Assembly (NCBI GenBank): GCA_003008705.1
Contig: PDUO01000009.1
Location: forward strand, 682,001-746,000
Length of the DNA stretch: 64,000 nucleotides
Reading direction: 5' to 3'
Source: Pezicula radicicola
Lineage: Eukaryota > Ascomycota > Leotiomycetes > Helotiales > Dermateaceae
The notes beneath the pieces were generated by a model that had not been told where the DNA came from, made no database searches, and saw nothing but the letters and a program-made list of their open reading frames with translations. Below, in pieces: positions 35,994 through 46,624 of this stretch. Every line of letters begins with the position of its first letter. Positions within the stretch are counted from its first letter, which is position 1. A program made the translations under genes and the position numbers.

Positions 35994-36695
35994 GCAGTAG
36001 CGCTGTACCGGGAGGCTATTCCCACCTCCAGCCAACGAGGGAATCACGAGCGAAGCAAAGAAAACCAAACGTACCTAAACAGCCACCCCTGTTTAAGCGA
36101 TGACCTAGAACCTCATGAACCCCTTTATACACAACAAGACGCCATATCAGATGATGTTCCGGTGCTCATTCTTATATCTGATGCATACGCGCCGCCTCTC
36201 AAGCCAAAACCCAACCTAAAATATGACTTACGGTCTCTTCCTAACCCACCTAAAAATGTTCGCGATACTCAGATTGGGACGTCAAAATGGCTACAGGAAT
36301 GGCTGTTAGCCGATCACAAGTTTCTTGCCCGTCGCGATCAAATTGAAGTTGATATCAAAACGGCAATGAAAGAGAGTCAGTTGGTGGTCGAAGGAGGAGA
36401 GAGAGATTTCGTGGAAGAGAAAAGGTACCATAATGAGCAGTCTCAGGTGTCTAGTAGTGCTAACTATGTGCGTGTATTGAGGGTCTGTGTATTCTGTCCA
36501 ATGAGCAAACATCGTAGTGTGGCCATGATTGAACAGCTTTCAAAAATAAGTTGGCCTGGTTGCCAGGTTGAGATTGTCCACCGCGATGCCATGCGAAAGA
36601 AAGGTGATGCAAGCAAAGTCAAGGGTCGAGGGAAACGTGGCCGAGAATCTATGAGAGCTCAACCTTTTGATGAGGATGAGGAAGACGATGAATAG
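35994..36695 (+). CDS. RapZ C-terminal-domain-like protein, 5' end unresolved
   Basis: The frame is open from 35994 to the TAG at 36693-36695, but there is no ATG before the domain, so a spliced upstream exon is likely. The readable protein has VLILISDAYAPP, then NLKYDLRSLPNPPKNVRDTQ, then TSKWLQEWLLADHKFLARRD, and near the end VRVLRVCVFCPMSKHRSVAM with IEQLSK. D-R-LPNP plus G/C-x-x-KHRSV is the signature of the C-terminal domain of bacterial RapZ/YvcJ, which binds small RNA and amino-sugar signals. The N-terminal P-loop kinase-like domain of RapZ is absent. The C-terminus is basic (KGRGKRGRESMRAQ) and then acidic. The domain call is good; the cellular role in fungi is unknown. Part of 35994-36150 may be intron or UTR. 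Confidence 0.7.
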   Translation, partial: AVALYREAIPTSSQRGNHERSKENQTYLNSHPCLSDDLEPHEPLYTQQDAISDDVPVLILISDAYAPPLKPKPNLKYDLRSLPNPPKNVRDTQIGTSKWLQEWLLADHKFLARRDQIEVDIKTAMKESQLVVEGGERDFVEEKRYHNEQSQVSSSANYVRVLRVCVFCPMSKHRSVAMIEQLSKISWPGCQVEIVHRDAMRKKGDASKVKGRGKRGRESMRAQPFDEDEEDDE

Positions 36696-37137
36696 ACGCT
36701 TCTTATGTTTTGAAGCATCAAGCCACACAAAAAATGAAGTGGTCGACTCGATCTTCATTCAAGATGCCTACGCAAGCTCAAGTATACAACATCAGCAGAA
36801 AGGGTTTGGCATATTTCGACACTGCGTTCACTGACTCAGGAAGCTTAGGCCGATTGAAGAGGCATTTCTCAGTGCGCGTAACAACATGACAATTCCACTT
36901 ACTCAGTTCAAATATTTCCGAGGTTGATACAAACAGTTTGATAATGCATCCAATTTCCTCTTTGATCTTAGCTGACCCCCATTCTTGGCCACCCCCCTCC
37001 AAACCCGCCATAGACGCCATCATTGCAAAGAGATATACGGAATGAGAAGGTACATAAAGACGTCCATCGCTTCAAGGAAACCAGACAAGAGCCACAAGTT
37101 ACAGAGAAAGTAATCTGTCATATCAGGGACAGACAAA
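36696..37137. other. Intergenic, promoter of the aminotransferase gene
   Basis: 442 bp between two plus-strand genes. No gene or clear element is seen. Confidence 0.45.
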
Positions 37138-38678
37138 ATGATATCTTCTACAGAGAAGACTATGGAATTGGCTGACTATATGGAAATGGAGTCAGTACAT
37201 TCAGCTGGCATATATCACCCACTTCCAGTAAGTCAACGGTATCTGACTCGGCTTCAAGCAACGTCTAATAAGCAATGTATAGGTAGTTTTTGACCACGCA
37301 CAAGGTGCAACGGTATGGGATACCGATGGAAAGTCCTACACGGATTTCCTATCCTGCTTTGGCGTCGTAAATCAAGGGCATTGCCATCCTAAGATAATAA
37401 CAGCTTTGGTTGAGCAATCCCAAAAACTTACTTTGTCATCGAGAGCATTCTATAATAACCAGCTTCCGTTATTCTCAAAGCTTTTAACAGAAGTAAGCTT
37501 ATCTCTCACCAACCGGCAGTCATTACTAACATCCAAGAGATATTTGGCTACGAGAAATCGCTTCCCATGCAAACTGGTGCAGAAGGTGTTGAGACCGCTT
37601 TAAAAATAGCAAGAAGATGGGGTTATATCAAGAAGGAGATTCCAGAGGACAAGGCTATTATCTTGAGTGTTGAAGGATGCTACCATGGGAGGACACTAGC
37701 TACAACGTCTTTGAATACGTCGGAAGCAAACCGGAACAGTAAGTGGCTGCCATCCATACTTTTTGGCTTTCCTAATACGTCTGACAGAGTTTGGGCCCAT
37801 GATGCCAGGAATCGGGGCTATCACTCCTTCTGGGAGGACAATTAGATTCAACAACGTCGATGACCTTGAGGCTGCTTTTGAAGAAAGTGGAGATGTTATT
37901 GCCGGTTTTATCGTTGAACCTGTGCAAGGTGATTCTGCTGGTCGGCCAGCAGAAAAAGGATACCTCAAGGCAGCATATGAATTATGCAAGAAGCATGGCG
38001 CGCTGTTTATTGATGATGAGATCTTAGCTGGGTGTGGTAGAACCGGTATGAATGCCCTCAAGCATATATCTATTCTATACGTTGCTAACACATTATATTC
38101 AAGGTTCTATGCTGGCAATAGAACAAGACGACGTTAGACCGGACATCGTCGTAATGGGAAAGGCGCTTTCCGGCGGTTGCTACCCCGTTAGTGTCGTTTT
38201 AGCAGACTCAGAAATTATGAGCGTCCTCGACGTCGGCACTCATGGGAGCACATACGGCGGGAATCCTCTAGGTTGCGCAATCTCGATAGCAGCCTTACAC
38301 GTCCTGGTAGACGAAGCTCTTCCAGCTCGAGCTCGCCACCTCGGTCAAGTTCTCACATCCTCTCTCCATGCTCTCGATCATCCTTCGATCAAGAAGATTC
38401 AAGGGAGAGGGTTGATGGTCGCTTGTATTCTGGATCTAGAAACATTAAATGGCCGAACGGCTTGGGATCTGTGTTTGTTACTGAGAACAAGGGGTCTGCT
38501 TATGCGCTCCGCTGGTTCTTCTACGCTCCGTTTGTTACCACCACTTGTGATATCGGAAGATGATTTGTTGAAGGCTGTCGATGTGTTTGGGCAGGCACTA
38601 ACGGATTTATCAACGATGGACCACATCCCTGGGTGGGAGTTGAAAAGCGAAAAGGGGTATAGTCCCACTGCGTTATAA
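37138..38678 (+). CDS. Class III PLP aminotransferase, ornithine aminotransferase-like
   Basis: Five exons (37138-37227, 37283-37492, 37540-37738, 37788-38045, 38104-38678) sum to 1332 nt and give 443 residues, as in ornithine aminotransferases. Family motifs in order: [98 protein letters not shown], then the PLP lysine region [20 protein letters not shown] and [16 protein letters not shown] moves the delta-amino group of ornithine to 2-oxoglutarate, linking arginine and proline metabolism. The PLP-binding segment reads [11 protein letters not shown] where typical OATs have DEIQTGLARTG, so this may be a paralogue with another omega-amino substrate. No targeting peptide is obvious. Confidence 0.9.
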
Positions 38679-40100
38679 GCCAGAATATTGTTTTAGCTTC
38701 TTGGCATGAAAGGATCTTCTTGTGTCATGTACGGAATAAGTGAGAGATACGTACGCCGTCTCAAGACACGGGTAAGAGCCACGTGCTGATATTCTCCAGC
38801 AAACGTCAAGACTCGATTAAGTACAACATCCAATTAGCTAAGTAGTGATTTTTTTCCAACTCTGCCGTCTCTACTCACCGACCCCACTGACTCTCGGCCA
38901 ACCGTTCGAGATGTGATGCGTCACACAGCTAAAAGTATCTCCCCTACAGCCACACAACGAAACTCCGAGGATCTTCAACCTCTAAGCGATCTGTGGAGGT
39001 CGGTCAATAATATGATCTTAATTTGACAGACTTACAGATCTCTCTGTGTAGACCTTATAACCCTGCCCTGCTTCATTCTCTTACGCGAGCGCTGTCCAGG
39101 TTCGCTAACCTCGCAGCATCGAAGCAGTTATGGTACCACATAACCCAAGTCCACGTCTGCGATGAAAATCATGATCTTATTGGATTCAACCCGATTAATT
39201 TCGAACCCCGGTCGTAAATCTGGGGCCGCTCAAAACTCTGTTGTCTCGACAAGAATGAGGCGTAAAATGGAGCTCTCCTAGCGACTCTCGTTCGAAAAAG
39301 CAAGTCTTGTGGGATGCAAGTGGCTGATTATGGCTTTAATTCCTTTCAGCTTGGAACATCTCAGAATAATAACCTGAGAGGAAATGTGCCTGGGACAGAG
39401 TACAGTGTGCACATTTTTACCGCTTGTGCTGCTCATCTGTTCTTGCGATTGTACTGTACTCAGTATGACAATTTCACCACAAAAACTATACGTCTGGCAG
39501 CAGACAAGAGGATAGTGTCCTATCGGCATTTAAACCACACAAGGAAACCCCAGCATTCAGACTCCTACGCTTTAGTTTGTACCAGTTAGTTTATGAGTAA
39601 GAAGAAATGTGAGGCACCTGAATGAATGCTGCACGAAGCCGCATTCCGTGTAACCTAATTCTTCCTTGCATACTCTCGACTTCCAACTACCAGAAGCTTT
39701 AGCCGGTCTCCAATCACATCTCATTGCTGCTAATATTGATATTGATGTCGAGATCTTGGGGTCACATCTTCGTCAGATCGCTAAAGCAGCTTTTATGATA
39801 AGAGCAAAATAGTCTCTTCTTTTCATCATGGACGCTTCGCCACTGTTATACTGTATTCCGGCCACAATATCTTCTCATCCCGCGGCTCAAATCCCACGCT
39901 TCTGACTCAGGTGAGATCGAGATCCTGTGTCTCCAAGAAAGCCATTTGAATCTCCTGCTCTGCAGTAGAGGAAGAAGTGGAGCTGCAACTCTGCCAGTGA
40001 CAGATTAAGCATAAGTATTCAAGGCAACCCATTTTTGGTACTGAGTCTGATGGAATGCCGCCTGTTTTAGAGGCCTTATACTATTTTCGCGCCTGCCAAG
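38679..40100. other. Intergenic, no gene seen
   Basis: 1.4 kb with short open frames only, none with a recognisable family. It includes the promoter of the 12-exon membrane gene. A duplicated GATCT..GGAGGTCGGTCAATAATATG-type stretch was looked for and not confirmed. Confidence 0.45.
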
Positions 40101-42272
40101 ATGACGGTGAACACCATTGAGCCACAAGGTGGCAAGATCTTTACAATTCTTTTATCTCTAGTTTCAATGGGTGCTTTATCAGTATGTTTGTGTGAGTTAC
40201 AAGGGTTTTCTATCATCTGTAGTTGAAAATTATTGCCGAGTTGGAGCTCACTAGGATTCTAGCTCGTCGTCTTCAAGTGCGCAAATGGTCTGCATTGCCA
40301 ATAAATTGTTGGGGTGGGTATGTACTTCTCACTTCGGGTGTTCTTCTGCTGATATGCTTGGTAGTCATACTTGCGATATACATCGAATCAATAATATTCG
40401 TGATGGGAACCGCAGTCATATCCAATGCGTATAATGTCAACACATCTAAGAGCTTATGCGCAAAGGGCCTCATCCTATGTCTATCGTGCTACATGGCTAC
40501 TAAAGTAAGAAGTCTATTAACCTCACTATTACTGTAGAAGAACTATTCGCTAATTCTTATGATTGTACAGCTTGTATAAAGACTGCCCCTGTACATATGG
40601 ACTTAGAAACCTGACAGTCTTCAGTTTATATACTTTTTTTTGGTAGAAAGAGCAGTAAGTACTCCTATTTCCAATGGGTTCCTCCTTCTTTTCAACACCA
40701 AATAAATTTTTAGCATAGTATATAATCCGTCGATCGAAACTATCGAGAATGTAAGTCTCAAGTTCCCGGAGCAAATTTACCCATCCCGTGTTCAATAACT
40801 TACTGCTCCTAAATTATATTTGAGTTACTCTCGATGATATTTAGAATGAGTGAACTAACTCCGAGCTTCTAACTATAGGAAGGACCGGTTATATCTCTTC
40901 AACTCCTTTGGCATGCTAGGTAATTACAACAAGATCTTCCCGCAATCTCTCGATGCTACGAACTAATAAGCTCAACAGTTCCATATACAGCTGTCATCGC
41001 ATTAAACTTCATATTGTCAGTCTTCGAGACTCCTAGATCAATTAGAAAATAAAGGTTCTAATCAATGATAGCCGTTTCGCACGCATCGATAACGGAATCT
41101 GCACCATCGGCATGAGAAGACTCGCCATGGTTCCACTTATCGTCTTTGATATTCTCGTCAACGTGAGTATCAATCATACCAGCAGAATGACCAACTCATC
41201 TCACTAAGAAACGTACATAGGTCTATCTCACAACACTCTTCCTCATGCCACTCCGACGTAATACAATCGTTCCAAAAACTATCCTCCCCACTTATATTTC
41301 TCTCCACTAATCCTGCAAATTCTCAGGATTATATTCATACAAGAATACCCCAAATTCGCAAGCACGTACTATCGCTTTTAGAACCTTCATAGGGAGCTGT
41401 TGTACCCTAACATTCAGCGTAGCGTGAGTGATATTCATATCACTCACTTACCTCACAAATTTGAATCAATACATACACTAAACAGCAGATCAGCAATCTA
41501 TCAGTAGTAATGGCACTACAAGGAGAGCCCGGTGTAAGTCTCCAAGTTCTCAGAGTAAATTTACCACTTCGAGGTTAATTTACTCATTGCTCCTGAATCA
41601 TGTTCGAGTTACTCCCGATAATATCTAGAACAAGTAAACTAACTCCGAGTTTCTGATCTATAGTGGATCTGTCTAATGTGCTGTAACATCGATGGTAAGT
41701 TCTCCTCCACTTACCCCAAAAACCATCACCCCTCTAGTAAGCCAACCGAAAATAAACTAAACCGCACATCCATACCAACAGTCCTCTTCAGCGTCCTAGT
41801 CCTCCACTGGTGCACCTCAAAAGACAACGCCGGAACCCTAAACCATTCCCGCAATTCCCTAAACCTTAACCCCGACCATCCTTACGTCCCCCAACCAAAC
41901 ACCACCACAAGCGGCACCACAAGCACCACTACAAACACCATCACGAACACCCCAATACATCAGCGAACAAAATCAAAAACAAGACCACTAATCCCACGCT
42001 CAGCAACAGCAGAATACTCACTAAAAGAAAGAGCATACGAAGCGAAAAGTCAAGTAACAACCTTCGTAACGGCACAAAAGGGACAAGAAGAAGAGGTAGA
42101 ATTAGAGAGGATTTTAACTTTTCCGAGGAATGTGGCTGTTGTGCAGGAGAGATCGGGGGAGCGGAGGAGGGCTGGTAGTGAAGGGAGTGGGAGTGGAAGG
42201 GGAAGTTGTGGACAAGATGGAATGGAGAAGAAAGATTCAATCGAGGAATTATTTTCTGGGACTAGTGTTTAA
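40101..42272 (+). CDS. Fungal multipass membrane protein, 12 exons, no recognised family name
   Basis: Exons: 40101-40181, 40223-40504, 40625-40654, 40719-40750, 40879-40919, 40979-41015, 41072-41162, 41221-41257, 41327-41423, 41494-41533, 41664-41694, 41782-42272. They sum to 1290 nt (429 residues) and all phases match. Hydrophobic segments include FTILLSLVSMGAL, YVLLTSGVLLLICLVVILAI, FVMGTAVISNAY, ILCLSCYMATKFIYFFLV, YTAVIALNFIF, MVPLIVFDILVNVYLTTLFL, FIGSCCTLTFSVANLSVVMA and WICLMCCNIDVLFSVLVLHW: about seven spans, so a receptor- or transporter-like topology. The C-terminal ~150 residues are Thr/Ser-rich and soluble. I recall similar uncharacterised proteins in other Pezizomycotina but no function. 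Seven exons are 41 bp or shorter. Introns 4 and 10 are homologous to each other. Confidence 0.82.
40751..40878 (+). repeat. Introner-like intron copy A (intron 4 of the membrane gene)
   Basis: This 128-bp GT..AG intron aligns end to end with the intron at 41534-41663. Both begin GTAAGTCTC, share AAATTTAC, GCTCCT, GAGTTACTC and GAACTAACTCCGAG/AAACTAACTCCGAG, and end CTATAG. It interrupts a codon in phase 2. The 5' part (CCCGGAGCAAATTTAC) is partly complementary to the 3' part around ACTAACTCCGAG, so the intron can fold back on itself. Confidence 0.85.
41534..41663 (+). repeat. Introner-like intron copy B (intron 10 of the membrane gene)
   Basis: 130-bp GT..AG intron in phase 0, homologous over its length to the intron at 40751-40878. 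From GCTCCT to the acceptor nearly all differences are transitions. CTCAGAGTAAATTTAC near the donor matches the reverse complement of the segment ending ACTAACTCCGAG at 13 of 16 positions, giving a long stem. Confidence 0.85.
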
Positions 42273-43434
42273 TTGGGGGGGNNNNNNNNNNGGGGGAGAT
42301 TTTGTTTTTTTTGCATTTTGAGAATACATAATGAGGGTTGGGATGGACTAAAGGGTTCTTGGGGGGTGTTTTTTTTTCCTTGTTAGGTGTCTTGGCGCGC
42401 TTACTCTATGTACTCTGTGCTCTCTTATATGAGAGCTATACACATAAGATATGAATATATATCCCATTAAATATTGGGTTATGACATGAAATAAATAAAT
42501 GGACTATCGCCTAGTTCGTTAGTTGTATATTTTTTAGTGATAAAATTCTCAGGGTGTCGAATCCTTGTACAAAGTCACATCTAACGAACTAAGGGATAGT
42601 AATCTTACTATACTAAGTCACTAGTAACTCAAACAAGAGTGATAACCATTATATTATATTCCAATTCAAACAGTGTCTAAATATGCACCATGTCGACTTT
42701 ATAAGATTTAAATTAGACCACCAGATGAATAAGGTAACTCCGCATATCATATAAAGGTATGGGGTGGAGGTTCAGCTCGCTTACTGCTGCCCCCTATTTT
42801 GGACGTACAGTAGTGTTCGAAATTTCTCCGGAGCTACAAATAATATCAAGTATTCTTTTACCAATAGGAAGTATTACGCTGCTAGTAAACCTATACTACA
42901 AGGCGTTGTTAAGCCTTTAATACCCAAGTCAAGTGAGTTACTTAAATCCATCGCTTATATCTGAATAGATAGCTACCCAAAATGACCTCTGATAAACCAG
43001 TTCGTTCGGTACAGTAGACTAAGACCCCTAACCGTTTCAAATCGTATACACAGAGAACCATAATCGGATAAGACATGATCATAAGTTCTATGTGTAAGGT
43101 ATTGCCATTATAAGCCTATAAATGTTGTAACAATTCTTGCTTAGACATACCAAAAAGCTTTCTTTTTAACCAATATTGCGCTAACCTAGGAACGCGGTCT
43201 ACTAATTGAGGATGTTATTGTGCTATTACATTGTTTAGTAACGACACCTCCAGGAGTCCTTGCTGTAAAGTACGCCTTTCCCAATTTTATACACAAACCT
43301 CAAGACTAACTCTACGCCTAAAAAGCTGCTAAGTCCCTTCTGCAAACGGCGCCCGTAATACCTGACTCTAAACCACCAAATAAAAGAATAGTAACAAGAA
43401 AGATATTATAAAGTCGTGTGGCATCGTCAGAAGT
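42273..43434. other. AT-rich gene-poor region with assembly gap
   Basis: 1.16 kb between two gene ends. It starts with the gap and a G-rich flank, then is A+T-rich (about 42440-43430) with frequent TA words and no long frame. It looks like a decayed repeat, but no transposase or reverse-transcriptase motif can be read. Confidence 0.45.
42282..42291. other. Assembly gap (10 N)
   Basis: Ten N are flanked by G7 on the left and G5 on the right, ten bases past the stop codon of the membrane gene. The gap sits inside a homopolymer-type G tract and its true length is unknown. Confidence 1.
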
Positions 43435-44698
43435 TTAGTTGGCTGGAATTCGCACAAATGAAGCTGCTGGCAGCTCTAGCAGTGGTGGCGATACCTGTCG
43501 CTCAGTGACTTGCATGTCCTCAACTGCCTTGGTCTCCGAGCCTTCCGTAGAGGAAGTAGCACCTCTCTCTGGATCCAACCTCAGTCCACCTTTATCTGCT
43601 AGTAGTCTCGTCTGTTTCTTGTACATGCAGTAAAAGTTCCAAGAACCCCATAATTGTGCTGCTGCAAAGAGAACATGTAACATAGGTGTAGTCACTTTAA
43701 AAGCGAGCGTCCAACGATTCCCTAAAGTGGAACTAGTAGTCAGTTTACCTGTTATATACAACGCTGGAGTAGCCAAAACATCATTCAGGGGCGAAGAATA
43801 TTGCAGTCTGAAGAGATAACTCTTCTTCAAGAGAGTGAAGACTTACACAGTGAGCCAAACAGGTACATTGTAAGGATAGTTTCACAAATTGTTCCAACGA
43901 ATGTAGTTATGCCGGCGAGGCGGAAAATCTTTCTAAGGAAGGCATGGGAGGTGGGATAGACACGGTAGAGGATAATGGTTACATGGGGGAAGAACTCTGA
44001 AACGATATCAAAAGCACCTAGAAATAGATTGTTAGCTTAGAACATTCAAGAGAAGAGGTCTAAGCTTACCCCACACAAGACACAAGGTGAACTCAATGGT
44101 TGCGTCTTTCTCGCGAACCAAATTTAGACTAATAGCAATTGCAGATTGTCCGATCATGATTGTGCCGACGTGATGACCAACGCTGACTGGAGAGATCTTT
44201 GGTCGATAGAACAACTCGAAGACATACATAGCAATCAACATTTGTGCCACGACAATGAGAATATCACCCATGGTGACATATTTGGACCCGGCGAAGCCAG
44301 TGTGAAAGTTTGCGGTTCCAAATGTTACATCAATAAATGGATAGGCGGCGATGATGAGGATGAGGATCTTGGTCGTGCCAGCGATGTGGTGATTTACGAA
44401 GCCGCGTCTTGTGATGTCGTCCATTGATGTATATATGGATCCATAGATTCTCTTGAGCAGGAAACCTGTCCGATGGCTGAGTGTCAGTAGTGGTTCTTCA
44501 CGGATATTTAGTGAGAAATTGAGGATGCGAACCTTCAAGGGTGTAGAATCGAATGGCGAAGTAGAAAACAAAGACGATGCTGATGATAAGTGCACTGAAA
44601 GGAGAGAGCTTCGAGATGGTTTCGAGAGGAAGTTGGGTAACATGAGGCCCTTTCACGGTGTCTGGGGAACTGCTGCCGACAAGTACGTGCGAATCCAT
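43435..44698 (-). CDS. Multipass membrane protein, TLC-like
   Basis: Four exons (44698-44533, 44465-44070, 44017-43847, 43721-43435) sum to 1020 nt and give 339 residues. The start is MDSHVLVGSSSPDTVKG. About six or seven hydrophobic segments follow: FSALIISIVFVFYFAIRFY, KILILIIAAYPFIDVTFG, MGDILIVVAQMLIAMYVFEL, SVGHHVGTIMIGQSAIAISL, FTLCLVWGAFDIVSEFF, GITTFVGTICETILTMYL and MLHVLFAAAQLWGSWNFYCM. The paired His in SPVSVGHHVGTI after a FELFYRPK-type loop resembles the TLC (TRAM-LAG1-CLN8) fold, which handles sphingolipids or lipid transport. No ceramide-synthase motif is complete, so the family call is tentative. The C-terminal 60 residues are soluble. Exon 1 ends at a GTTCGC donor, which is unusual. 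Confidence 0.75.
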
Positions 44699-46624
44699 TG
44701 TTGTTGATATTTGGACGAGAAGATGTTGTTGAGATAATCAACACGATGGGCCAGAATAGTCAAGAGAAGTCAATTGACCGCGAGCAGAGCGTTGGCAGAA
44801 AAGGATGTAGAAGAGGTGAATGTCGAACAGGAACAGAAGAAGAAGAAGGAAAGAGTAGCAGGTGGCGTATGTGTATGTATACAAACAAACGAGCTGGTCG
44901 ACATTTGAAACTAAGAGAACGAAGGAATAGATTCGACAATGGGCGGCAGCATCTTGATTTTCATCTGTGTGTACTGAGATGCGACAAGAAGGTGCAATAG
45001 AGCGTGCGAGGTTGCCATTTTGAAGTTCAAGTGAGACAGGGAGGAACAGAGGAGCATTTCATCGAAGCCGAAGCAGGATTGGACAATGGGAGGACCCTGC
45101 GCCTCTCCCAGCGCCCCGTTTGTCCACCCACACCAGCCCATGCTCCTTGAGGCTACACCTGCCGATCAAATTGGCTGAGGTTGGATCGAGGACACGCGTG
45201 CAACCACTGCCGATACGACCTCGTATTTCTTCGTGAATGTCATTGTATGGCGTCAATAATAAATATCTCATGAATGAACTTTTCTTCCTTTTCAGCCTCC
45301 ATCTCCATCTCGATTTCTACGAACACAAAGTGACGCACCGGCAGCCACTTTAAAGTCTGCCGACCGGCTGTTGGACCTCTCGTCTCAGTGGCTCAGGGTG
45401 TTTCTCCTATGTTTCTGATGCCAAGAGGTTGACAGTTCAATGCCGCAAGCGTCCCCACGGAGAGGCAAGTGGCGCGTCCAAGCGGATTCACGCAAGCCTG
45501 GAAGTGAGCTGGTTAACAGGCAGGAATAAGCTTAAGAGCGATCACTTGTTCTTGGCTTCTGATTCTCCCGTCTTGGCAAAAGCTTGGTATTCAACCCTGC
45601 TTCCATTTCCCCACACATCTTCACATCTTCCCACACTTTCTTCTTCCATTGTTATTCCATCATTTCTGGCCTGAATTCGTGCCGTAGAAGTGCAAATCAA
45701 TGTCCAAGTTAAATCGTACGACGGCGGGCCCGAGACCAAAAGTTCTAAAAAGCGAGGTGGTACACACAACCACCACAGCACACGACTCGCAATAATCCCA
45801 AATGCCAGGGCAGTTTCCATCGGCTAAGAAAAATGGGCTGCATACCATGGCTCTCCAACCAGACAGATCCCAGTGACATACTACTGGTACCGACGTATCA
45901 TTCCCCAAATACTCTGTACATAGATCCCTAATTTACCAACCAACAAGAACCTTCCAACGACACATGCTCGCAGAGGACCTATAAATCTCTCAAATCTATC
46001 GGTATGCCAAGTTCGATGGGTTATATATTATATTATCCACTTGAGAGAGTCAAGAGTAAGCACGATCACATGATTAGCTCCACGCTCGCGTTACTCGTAT
46101 GTAATCCGTCTGCGATTGGCCGCATCGTGTATTCTCCAGGTCTTCTTCACAGCCTCACTTCTCCACACCCCACTAGTCCTCACCAACCAAGGCTATGTCT
46201 TTCGTGACTGCTGTGCCTTTTGACTGCAGTGGAAGTTCTTCTAGGCCGCTTCTGCCTACGCGAAGGATCATTTAGGTCTCTTTCTACTCGTATGGCATAA
46301 GCTTTTGGCGTCAGCCCTCGCCAAGCACCGTAAGCAGGAAAGAGATACATCAAGATGAGGTCTCTACTCGTACTCGAGCTCGTCTGTACAGTTTGCTTTG
46401 ACTTCCCCATGCTTCTTAGTCAGCAAAAACTTTTCGAGTTATTGGCTTGTTCGTTCGAGTCTTTTTATAAATCCATGGCTGAGGATAGCCTCATGTTCGG
46501 TGCAATTTGCATATATTCCCATGTTGTTCCTACTTTTCTTTCAATACCATCTTCAGAATAAACCACTTCATCTCCTCACTGCCTCGCAATAAACGAAACT
46601 AGCTTCGTCTATCTGTATATCACA
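44699..46624. other. Intergenic, divergent promoters, no gene seen
   Basis: 1.9 kb separates the starts of the TLC-like protein (-) and the RTA1 protein (+). Open frames here are short and unrelated to known families. The last 100 bp before 46625 are C/T-rich, as in many fungal leaders. Confidence 0.5.

Noticed and set aside
36162..36695. RapZ-C gene starting at the GTG at 36162
   Set aside because: GTG is not a credible start in a fungal nuclear gene and the frame is open further upstream; a spliced 5' exon is more likely.
39170..39230. tRNA-like B box on the minus strand (GGGTTCGAAATT)
   Set aside because: No matching acceptor stem, anticodon arm or A box could be folded around it.
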